A DNA stretch of 64,000 bases from Gnetum montanum. Its lineage: Eukaryota > Streptophyta > Gnetopsida > Gnetales > Gnetaceae. Positions within the stretch are counted from its first letter, which is position 1. Each line of letters starts with the position of its first letter. The notes beneath the pieces were generated by a model, which saw nothing but the letters and a program-made list of their open reading frames with translations, was not told the DNA's origin and did not search any database. Both the position numbers and the translations under genes were made by a program. The DNA is taken from contig MNCI01006660.1 of NCBI GenBank assembly GCA_015680685.1, forward strand, positions 222,050-286,049. The letters are read 5' to 3'. Of the stretch, positions 35,241 through 44,432 are shown piece after piece.

Positions 35241-35245
35241 CCTTG
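35241..35245 (+). repeat. Target site duplication CCTTG, left of element D
   Basis: ccttg directly precedes the D LTR start and recurs at 41936-41940 directly after the D LTR end. The 5-bp length is normal for Ty3/gypsy integration. Confidence 0.9.
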
Positions 35246-36090
35246 TGATAAGTCATGAATTGTTGGTTGCGATATCACATATGCGATATCACAGGCGATG
35301 TGATATCACGTACACGATATAGCATCCTGTCTCCTCATCTATAAATAAGAGGTGGGCAGATTTGGAAGGGAGTTTTTTATTTTAAGTTTTCTTTAAGTTT
35401 TAGTACCAAGGTAGGGACTTTTTGTCAGTTTTTCCTCTAAACCCTTTCTTCCAGTGCATGCTCGCAGTGTGATGATTGTAATTGTACAACATCCTTATTT
35501 GAGTGTGACATACTTGGACACACACATGACAAACAATAAAGATTGAGATTACTTCATCATTGCAACATCCACTTAGCTTAATTATTTAATTATTATTGTT
35601 ATTTACTACTTTCTTAGTTAATATCTCTTTACCCTTATCTCAAGCATTCAATCACGTGGAATGAGTACGACTTAATCATGAGCATTTAAGTGTGGCTACT
35701 TGGTAACCCAGTAGTGTACCTAGGCCATGTGCTTGGTAATCCTAGTGGCAGTTGTGCATGAGGTCTAAGATGTGTATAGATGATTAAGGAATAGATGCTC
35801 ATTGCACTTAGGCTAGTTTAGATTCTCTCTCTCTCTCTCTCCTAGCTTAGTTAATATTATTTCCCATCATACCCAGGAGCAGCATTAGTGTAGGAACACA
35901 TCATACACCTCACTCTGGACTAAACCGTATGTGACAAAGCTAATGCTAGTTTAGGTGGGAAGACAATGAATTGCGATCTACAAGTAACTATCTAGATACC
36001 ACAACTAGCCCATCTGCAGAGTTCGACCAAATCGTGCATGAAATGCTTGTATTCGTATGGTTGAGTGTAGGGGTACCTCATCATTCATCA
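35246..36090 (+). repeat. 5' LTR of element D (845 bp)
   Basis: It runs from tgataagtc to cattcatca. GATATC repeats are at 35270-35320, TATAAATA at 35340-35347, and caataaaga at about 35535. A CT microsatellite at 35823-35842 lies in U5. Confidence 0.93.
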
Positions 36091-36091
36091 T

Positions 36092-36109
36092 TGGCACCGT
36101 TGCCAGGGA
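36092..36109 (+). other. Primer binding site, tRNA-Asp, element D
   Basis: tggcaccgttgccaggga matches the complement of the tRNA-Asp 3' end with two differences, both G-to-A at CpG. Confidence 0.9.
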
Positions 36110-36231
36110 CAGTGCTAGTTATCTAGATTAGTTATATCATAAAAGGTCGCTGTATAGGAATTAATGATATATCTTTTAGTAAGAAATAATTACAAACATT
36201 CACATACAAATTCACACATAATTTCACAATC

Positions 36232-38232
36232 ATGCCTCTCCTACAAGACTATGATAATGTCACATCTAGTGAGGCAATTCATTGGAGAACCAATGAATTA
36301 TATGACAATGAAGATTGGAGTATGCAATCCGAGGTGGGGGTTTCTTATAAACATAAACGAAGGCAGCATCGTCCCAATGCACGAAAGCATAACTTACTCG
36401 ATGACGATGAACCCCTACTGGCCACTACAAGCCTAACGCAAATACAAGAGGCTGTTTGAATCTCCTGTAGGCATCGTAAAGAGAGCCACCTACCTAGGCT
36501 CGATTTAAACAACTTTCCCAATTTCTCAGAAGGCTATGACTTAGATCCGCAACAACATTTACAAGCCTTCTATGATGCCTATGCATGGAACAACATTGAT
36601 AATGGTTGGCAAAAAATCAAGCTCTTTCCTATGACACTCATGGACCAAACAAAGGTATGGTATAGATTTTTAAAACCAAATTCAATACGACGTTGGCCAA
36701 CAATGGTAGAACTCTCTAATGAAAGATATCAAACATACACAAGAGTGTCGACCTTGAGGAAACAAATACAAGAGTGGAAACAAGCACAACATGAATCCTT
36801 GGACATGGCCTTAGAAAGATATTATGCACTGTTAAACAACTATCTAGGCCATGAGTTCTTCGAGGAAAGGCTAATGTACCATGTCATTGATGGGCTTCGT
36901 GATGAAACAAGAGAGATCCTAGGGATGTATGCCTAAGGTCAACTATACGAACTAAGAACCCGTCAATTCCAAGAGCTTATTAAGTGGGTAGCAAAAGAAG
37001 AAGGAGAAATGGCAAGATGGGAGAGTGTTGAAAAACATCAATGGGATCAAAGTCTTAACTTAACAGAGGTCCATAATCATAAAAAGGAGAAATCAACCTA
37101 TCTCAAGAAGGAAGAACCATCTTTTCCAGTACACCAATCATTAGAGGAAGTCAAGGCAAAGATCAATAAGATGATGGAATGGATGCATAAAAAGTGTGGG
37201 GAATATATCAATAATATTGGAGATAGAGTTTTGACAACTCGAGAAGCAGGAAAAAATGTCATTAGATGATTGGAAAGAAGGGATGAAGAAAATAAGAGCT
37301 CAATTGTCAATCATATGTATGAATGCAACATTTGCCTCTATGACCATCCCAAGGGCCAATGTCCAATCTTGTTACATTTATATGAGCATTGGGGAAGCAT
37401 GTTACACCTTGAGTTCGTACAGAGATACTGTGTTTGATTATAGTTGCAACAATCCTAGTCATGGGGGAAGCCATCCCTAAACTGGAGATATCCTTCGTAT
37501 CATCTGAATCTAAATGCTTATCTAGTTCAACATCCTATTTTCCCAACTAGGTCAACATGCTCTATCTCGTCACATTATTATTCTCCTCAGTACTATCAGC
37601 CCATGTCCTCAATGCAACCACCACCTTGTGTACCTTACACTTCTTAGAAATTTCAACATTCTCATCCTTTCCCTCCTTCTACATTGCCACCAGCTGTTCC
37701 TAAAGTGTCTGCACCATAGCAACAACCCATGAATGTTACTTGTGCTACTATTGCCAACAACAGTGAGAGACCTCATCAACATCGAAGGCATCCCTTATTT
37801 AGACATGACCATAGGAAGGGACAACACAGTTTTGAGGCCACTGCATTCTCCAACTCAGCATAAGTCCAACACTGTGGTGCATCCTTCTCTTTAAACCCAA
37901 CGCCTTGTGTCACTTCATCAGGGCCACCAATTAACACTCCAACAACCATACGGTCTAATGAATACAGCCATGGAGAGTGACATCATGATCCTTGCATACC
38001 ATCTTATGGTCTCAAGTATCATAGTGGCTCAACTCTTTACCCAGGAACCACATCTTATAAATTTCCCCACTATGCTTACTATAATTAGGTGTGTGAACCC
38101 CAATGGGATAAGTATGACCAAGTTTCAATATTTTCTACATGCAAGGATTCTCATCTTTCAATTATTAATCCTCGCCATGCTCAACCATTTAGTTATGGGG
38201 GATATCCCCCATTCTAATAACAAACATGATTA
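36232..38232 (+). pseudogene. Gag of element D
   Basis: It starts at ATG 36232 (MPLLQDYDNVTSSEA). The capsid-like part contains LDLNNFPNFSEGYDLDPQQH and LQAFYDAYAWNNIDNGWQK, VWYRFLKPNSIRRWPTMVEL (open 36631-36936), RYYALLNNYLGHEFF and IDGLRDETREIL, then KWVAKEEGEM. A knuckle CNICLYDHPKGQC (CX2CX3HX4C, about 37321-37359) and a Pro/Tyr/Gln/Ser-rich tail follow, ending at IPHSNNKHD (stop at 38230). Few stops occur: TGA for CGA at 36457, TAA for CAA at 36934, and some downstream. It is one of the best preserved gag copies here. Confidence 0.88.
38190..38204 (+). other. Internal purine tract 1 of element D
   Basis: tagttatgggggata lies within the end of gag, in the place equivalent to the post-integrase tract of E. 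It indicates that pro and pol were deleted just before it. Confidence 0.45.
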
Positions 38233-39658
38233 ATAAATATTTTTCATTTTCTTTAATTTTACAATTTTTTGTTTTCCAATTTTTCATTTTTCAATTTCTT
38301 GTTTTATCTTTTTATCTTTTTATAAGTAATCTCATCTACGAATAAAACACTCATGTGGCTCGTTGGTTGAGGTGTGTTCTATGTTATCGATTCTCGAGCA
38401 ATCAATTATTTGGACAGTGAGCCCATTACATGTACTCATCCATTCTACAAATAAGAGGTTCTGTTCAAGGGTACAGTGATATTCTTGACATTCTTAAAAC
38501 TTAAAATTAATTTTGTGTTCATTGTACCTAGAATGAAGAAGGATGGACCAAGAGGGAATGATTAGGGTGTGACATCAAGGGGACTTGTAGATTCTCTTTG
38601 GTAACATCTATGAGAGTTATCATGCAACGTGGTTGTACTAAGATCCTTGTAGATCTAAAGCAAAATGGAAGTAAGAGTAATCAAAAGGCACTCAAAAATC
38701 CAATGCTATTCTAGGGGATCCCATTGGAAAGACATGCACCCATGTCTAAAGGTTGGTGGCTTCTCTGGATTCAAAAATCGAAAAAAAAACAAAAACAAAC
38801 AAAGAAAGTACAACAAAGCAAAAATCACTCCTCCCTTGAACAAAATGTCAAGTGATCATACGCCTTGTTGTTATGGTACTCTCATAGTCACTCGTCATGG
38901 GATGAAACAATGCAATGTCACTGATTAGAGGAATGGACTTGGTCTTGATCTTGGAACGACGGGTTAATGACACATTAATCATGCCTTAGACGCAGGATTC
39001 ATTGTGCCCTAGGTTAGTTACCGCATGTCCCAATCTCTACAATCCCTTCTATAGTTTGCCCCATCTTGTTGTTCATGTAATTGTAGCTCGTGTCTCGTAT
39101 AGTGTAGAATTCATACCTCATTTCGATGATACTTACATGTGTGTGTTTGTGAAACTAGTGTGGATTATATTTAACCCTTATAGTGCCTACAGACATTTTA
39201 AGGTGTGGTTATGCAAGGGCATTATAGGTTGGAGCCCGCTTTGGGGAGGATCCACTTGTGTAATTTTTTGTAGTTTGCACTCATAACACATCTTCCACAC
39301 ACCATCTATTACCATCAGTGTATTTTCAATGATATTCTTTCCCTTATTAGTATCCCTCTGATTCAAACATTCTTATGAACCATCACATAGCCTTTTTCTC
39401 TCCCTTACCACCCAAGGTCCTTATTGATAAATTCCACACCATCATAATTTTTGTGCCTTCATAACTATTTGAATTACCCTAGAACCCTTTAACACTCTTC
39501 CAGATGTCCTTAGTTTACATAGTTTAATTCCAACAAAAATTTAAAATTTGATACATTCTATAAAGTGCCCTAACTTTGATATCGCATCCAAAAAAATATA
39601 TATGTACATGACCCCCCCCCCCCCCAACCACTAATCAACATCATTTTCAACTATTCAC
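38233..39658 (+). other. Spacer between gag and ORF3 of element D
   Basis: A T-rich tract (38235-38330) is followed by non-coding sequence collinear with C 12700-14080. The conserved motif ggaaagacat-gcacccatgt-ctaaaggt is at 38726-38753. The gagcccgctttggggagga block is at 39231-39249, and TATA-like sites are at 39558-39565 and 39595-39604. A C14-15 run is at 39611-39625. Listed ORFs (38665, 39002) are incidental. Confidence 0.6.
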
Positions 39659-40110
39659 GTGAGGGGAGTTTTTCAAATTTCTCTCTACGACTCGCGATTG
39701 CGTGTCCCTTGCTTTCATATCCATAACTCGCTCGCTGGTACTCCGATTTTCATTCCGTTTGAACCTACTTGAACTCGAAGTGTTCAGCTTAGTTGTGGGG
39801 GAGGGGCACATGCCAAATAGTGCATAACTTTTTTGAAATTTATCATCACCCGAAGGACATTATCAAGGGTAATTAGTTATAAAATTAAGGATAAATGCAT
39901 CAAAAAAAAATTTCATCTCCTTAGTTATACCAGGAAACTAGATTTGGAAACCACCTAAACAAAGAGGATTCAATATTATAATCTTTCGGGGACATTTTCT
40001 CCCAATAAGTAACGTCACACAGAGATAAAGAAAATTCATTAAGGCAAGAAGTAAGGTATAACCTAACTTTGGTAATAACCTTACTAACAATTGGCCCCAT
40101 GTGATTGCAG
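39659..40110 (+). other. Candidate intron before ORF3 of element D
   Basis: The donor is tattcac|GTGAGG at 39659, aligned with C and E. The branch point is ttactaac at 40081-40088, matching the optimal branch consensus, and the acceptor gattgcag ends at 40110, next to ATG 40111. The length is 452 nt. A purine tract agttgtgggggagggg is at 39791-39806. Confidence 0.55.
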
Positions 40111-40878
40111 ATGGCCCCAAAACATGGACAACAAGAAGGTCCTGCTCAAGGTGGGATCAAGCGTCCTAGGAGAGGTGAAGGACAAGCTCCTGCCGAACAA
40201 CATGTAGAGTGGGAGGAACAATCATTTAGTATCCACCAAGAAGACCCTGTCACTATACAATCAAGGCAGGCGGAAGGAGGAGGAGCAGCAGCATCTGAAC
40301 AGGGACGACATCTCATGTTGCCCCAGGATTGTGTTCAGACCATCCATGAAAGGTCCATATTAATTTCAGTGATCGTTAAATTAAAATTTGGACCTTTTGT
40401 AGAATTTTCTTTGGAGGCCATTGGGGATCACCTCAAAGGGTTCCCATTATGGCCTACCTTCTCTAAAAGTGATGCCTGGTACTTAGGAGAAACATACTAA
40501 TTTTGGCACAACAAAGAAGAAGGCACCATGGTTAACATTTGTGGTGTGATTATTGATTTCTCTGTTCAAGCCATTTTAGAAGTATTAAACCTTCTGAATA
40601 TAGGGCCAAAGGTTGCTCAGAACTAGTTGGACATTTTCAGAACTAAGCAACTTAATAAACTATTGACAGAGAATAAAAGGGTGTTGGAAGAAAAAGAGAA
40701 GGTTGACTGGGATGCCTCTATGGCACAAGTGCAAACTTACGAGCACGCCAAAGCACTCAAGGCCTTGCAAGAGGAGAAACTCCAGGCCATACTTCAACAC
40801 CATCAAATCCCAAGACCTAGAGGTCAAGACAAGGGAAAGACACCCGTGGAGGAGCCACCACCACCAAGAACTACATGA
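40111..40878 (+). pseudogene. ORF3 of element D, internally deleted
   Basis: The start is ATG 40111 (MAPKHGQQEG). The N-terminus is basic, KRPRRGEGQAPAEQH, then IHERSILISVIVKLKFGPFV and DAWYLGETY, homologous to C. After LNLLNIGPKV (about 40610) the central domain found in C and E is missing and the sequence moves to the coiled-coil part (LLTENKRVLEEKEKVDWDAS, YEHAKALKALQEEKLQ), ending PRPRGQDKGKTPVEEPPPPR. Only two stops (40498 and 40624) interrupt it. Confidence 0.75.
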
Positions 40879-41057
40879 GTTCCACCCAATCTTGTAATGA
40901 TAGGATTTTCTTTTGCATTCTTCGTCTTGTGTCTCAATTTTGTTCTAATTCCACACTGCGGCATGAATCCATTCTAGTCAGTCAATAATCCCATACCTAT
41001 CCATTGTGTAATCAATGGAGCTTGTTCTCACTTTAACTTGAGGACAAGTTTTCATTC

Positions 41058-41070
41058 AGTCATGGGGGTA
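41058..41070 (+). other. Polypurine tract of element D
   Basis: cagtcatgggggta ends at the LTR start TGATGAG. The preceding acttgaggacaagttttcat is conserved in A, C and E. Confidence 0.85.
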
Positions 41071-41935
41071 TGATGAGTCATGATTGTTGGCTGTGATATC
41101 ACGTATAGGATATCACAGTCGATGCGATATCACGTATGCAATATCATAGCCTAGATGCAATATTGCGTACGTGATATCACAGCCTGTCTCCTCATCTATA
41201 AATAAGAGGTGGATATATTTGGAAGGGAATTTTTTGTTTTAAGTTTTCTTTAAGTTTTAGTACTAAGGTAGGAACTTTTTGTTAGTTTTTCCTCTTAACC
41301 CTTTCTTCTAGTGCATGCCTGTAGTGTGATGATTATAATTGTACAACATCCTTATTTGAGTGTGACATACTTGGACATGCACATGATCAGCAATAAAGAT
41401 TGAGATTACTTCATCATTGCAGCATCCACTTAGCTTAATTATTTAATTGTTATTATTATTTACTACCTTCTTAGTTAATATCTCTCTACCCTGATCTCCT
41501 AGTAACATGGAACAAGTGCAACTTAATCATGAGCATTTAAGTGTGGCTACTTGGTAACCTAGTAGCATACCTAGGCCATGCACTTGGTAATCCTAGTGGT
41601 AGTCATGCATGAGGTCCAAGATGTGTACGGATGATTAATGGATGCTCATTGCACTTAGGCTAGTTTAGATTTTCTCTCTCTCTCTCCTAGCTTAGTTAAT
41701 ATTATTTCCCATCATACCCAGGAGTAACATTAGTGTAGGAACACATCATACACCTCACTCTAGACTAAACCATATGTGACAAAGCTAATACTAGTCCAAG
41801 TGGGAAGACAAAAAACTACGATCTATGAGTAACTATCTAGATACCAAAACTAGCCCGTCTACGGAGTTTGACCGAATCATGCGTGAAACACTTGTATTCG
41901 TATGGTTGAGTGTAGGGGTACCTCGCCACTCATCA
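41071..41935 (+). repeat. 3' LTR of element D (865 bp)
   Basis: It runs from tgatgagtc to cactcatca and matches the 5' LTR throughout, with one extra GATATC-type unit in U3 (41095-41180). The target duplication ccttg follows at 41936-41940. Confidence 0.93.
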
Positions 41936-41940
41936 CCTTG
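41936..41940 (+). repeat. Target site duplication CCTTG, right of element D
   Basis: It matches 35241-35245. ORF3 of E continues at 41941. Confidence 0.9.
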
Positions 41941-42960
41941 GATTAGACGCATAAGAGAACATGCAATTGACCATAGAGAACCATTGCTTATGGAATGTTG
42001 ATGACCACTAGCAATATTTAACTAATTTTATTGATCAATAGTAGGAGCAACTAGCTAGAGAAAACACAGAATTGAGGAGATTGTTAGTAGAAGATAGAAA
42101 TTTGTCCATGGAGGAGGTCCATGCCCTTTGTCAAAAAATTGTAATCAAGGTAGCCACCTAGAAATTTGAGGCTCTCAAATTCAAAGAGTCAAGGACCATT
42201 ACAGAGAATAGGTCAATCTACAAAAGCAAGTAAACAAAAAATACATCTAGTTGGGGAAGGCAAAATTGAATGAAACCCTCCAATAGCTCTAGTAGGGAAA
42301 AGAAGTATGATAACTTATTGTTGATGGGATAGATGACTACAATAAAGTAGAAATCTACATGAAGGAGCTACAAATTGAGGAGATGATGAAATATATGGAG
42401 CTCGCCAATCTTTGCTATGCAAATCTAGCCATGTTGACTACCAGATGGCCACAGTCAGAGCTCCAAAAATAGGTAGCTAGCTTGTACTTATTATATGAGG
42501 CTGAGTTCAAGCATCACAAAGACACCAAGAAAAATTTGGCAGTGGCAAATGATGAACTTGAAGTTCTCAAAGCATGATTCATTGATCAACGATCAACTAT
42601 CGAGAACCTAGACAAGAGGATAAATGACTACCAAGAGCTGCAGAACATAGTTAGGGTGTTTGATATTGAATGTAAATAGTTTGCTACTTGGTTTATCAAC
42701 ATGAAGGAGATGTTCTCAATAATGTCCTATCTATGGGATATCTCCATTCTAGCCCACATTGGTGATGTCGCGTGGACTATGAATGATCCTTAGAGTAAGG
42801 AGGAAAAAATGAAGGCATTACTAGATGCCTTTCTCCTTCCATTAGTAGTTGTAGTCATAGTAGGATAGTCATAGCTACCTCAGCTACTGCACATGCTTGA
42901 AGTTGGTGAAGGTTCTTCAAAACCTCAGGACCCTCCATTGCCTAGGACTGTTTGATCTTC
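41941..42960 (+). pseudogene. ORF3 of element E, coiled-coil part after the D insertion
   Basis: A broken frame rich in Glu, Lys, Leu and Ala continues the coiled-coil tail: IDDYNKVEIYMKELQIEEMM, MKYMELANLCYANLAML, EAEFKHHKDTKKNLAVANDE, TIENLDKRINDYQELQ. It matches the position of the tail in C (15960-17000). The end is near 42960, before a non-coding stretch leading to the purine tract at 43179-43192. Confidence 0.6.
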
Positions 42961-43178
42961 TTCACTGCCTTCATACCATCGGGGGATGTGTTGTCAAATT
43001 TTTTGTGTAGTCATTTCATGGTGTTCAATTTTGTATCATAAACATCAAAATTTTTGTAATTTATCGATTCATACACTTGGGCACTTAGTTTTGTCGAGTA
43101 AATTTGTTATGTCAAGACTCAATCAATAATTCCATACCTTCTCAATTTTGTAAGGGAACTTGAGGATGAGTTTTCATT

Positions 43179-43192
43179 TAGTTGTGGGGGTA
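43179..43192 (+). other. Polypurine tract of element E
   Basis: ttagttgtgggggta lies directly before the LTR start TGATGAG at 43193. Confidence 0.85.
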
Positions 43193-43374
43193 TGATGAGT
43201 GTCAAAGTGTCACATCGACAGGCCTCCATTGACATGGCCTCATTGATGGAACCCCATTTATGTGGTGTTGCCCTATTGATGGGGTTGCATCGACATAGCG
43301 TTTACGAGGCCTTGTTGATGTAGTACTATAGCAAAAACTATAAACACGAGCTCCCAACCATGTCTATAGAGGAA
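43193..43374 (+). repeat. 3' LTR of element E (first 182 bp only)
   Basis: It matches 24148-24340 (with a short deletion) through the TATA box and stops at ctatagagga. The following sequence has no counterpart in the 5' LTR. Confidence 0.88.
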
Positions 43375-44432
43375 AAAGAAAGAATTGTACAAGAACTATT
43401 CATTGAAATGTTCTTTTTTTGCATCAAGTAAATTTGTTGTGTTTATTCAATTCTTTATCTTTTGTAATTAGTATTTTGTATTGTGAGATTCATTGTAAGG
43501 AATTTGTAAAGTTAGTTACATTCTCTTCTTGATTCTTTTTCTCTCTTTGTAGCCTTTAGGTGTTTATGTACTTTTTATGAGAAGACATCATGTGAGCTTT
43601 TTGAGACCTTATGGGATTGAGTTTGTTTGTAGTGAGAAAACACTTAGTGAGGATCTCATATCATTGTAAAAGTTGTAGATCCTTTAAACCATAATTTTGA
43701 AAAAACAAAGTCAAGGATTCTACCCTTTGAGTGTGCAAGTATTCAAGTTGGGAAACCATGTAAATTTGTGTGCATTTTGGTTGTCTTGGTTGTTCAAACT
43801 GGGAAACTTAATCATCCCCTAGTTTAAGTTCTTGATCCCTAATAACTTACAAGAAGAGTAGAGTGTAGGACATAAGTATCATTTAGAGGAAGTCTTAACC
43901 TCACAACCCAAGGAAGATAAGAAAAATTAAATCAAGCCAAAAGAAAATGAAGAATTGAATCCTTAAGAAGTAAATCCCCATGTAAATACTAACATTGGCC
44001 TAGATAAGAATAAAGAAAAAATGAAGAATTGAATCCTTAAGAAGTAAATCCCCATGTAAATACTAACATTGGCCCAGATAAGAATAAAGGAGAAGCATTA
44101 GATTGTTGAAATATAAAGCTTATGAAGATGATGACCAAAATTGAATTGGATGGGAACTCTAAAAGAAAGATCCCCAAGAAAAGGTATTATGATAGTTTAC
44201 TATTAGGAGGCTTACTTTAAGGTTTCTTAGCTTTCCCTCTTTTGTATGTTCTATCAACATTTGTAGGATGTGTTATGGTTTTCGTCATTCTAATATATCC
44301 TTAAGCTAATGAGAATTTTTTCTCAAAAAAAAAATGTTTTTCAAGAAGATTGTAAAAGCTTTATTTTTAAATTGAAGAATAGTTTTAAAGAAAAATGGAC
44401 AACAGTTTTCTCTAATTTTTGTAGGGGAAAAT
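43375..44432 (+). other. Right internal remnant of element J, non-coding
   Basis: There is no recognisable protein. A 74-bp direct tandem duplication lies at 43947-44020 and 44021-44089. The stretch ends with the purine tract gtaggggaaaat (44421-44432) before the J 3' LTR. Confidence 0.5.

Larger units (their letters stand above)
35246..41935 (+). mobile_element. Element D: Athila-like gag plus ORF3 element nested in E
   Basis: The 6690-bp element has both LTRs (845 and 865 bp), a tRNA-Asp primer site, a polypurine tract and a perfect 5-bp target duplication. It encodes gag and an internally shortened ORF3 only; protease, RT, RNase H and integrase are missing. It is structurally complete and therefore most likely moved in trans, using enzymes of an autonomous relative. 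Confidence 0.92.
24148..43374 (+). mobile_element. Element E: Athila-like retrotransposon with gag, pro, RT, RNase H, integrase and ORF3
   Basis: The order is 5' LTR, tRNA-Asp primer site, gag, protease, RT, RNase H, integrase, spacer with promoter-like block, ORF3, purine tract and the first 182 bp of the 3' LTR. Element D (35246-41935) is inserted in ORF3. The 3' LTR breaks off at 43374 and is followed by J-internal sequence, so a deletion removed the rest. Only this copy shows what the RT-less relatives A, C and D have lost. All genes carry stops. Confidence 0.9.

Noticed and set aside
39611-39625. Run of about 15 C near the D ORF3 spacer as a functional element
   Set aside because: Absent from C and E at the matching place; most likely slippage or sequencing uncertainty.
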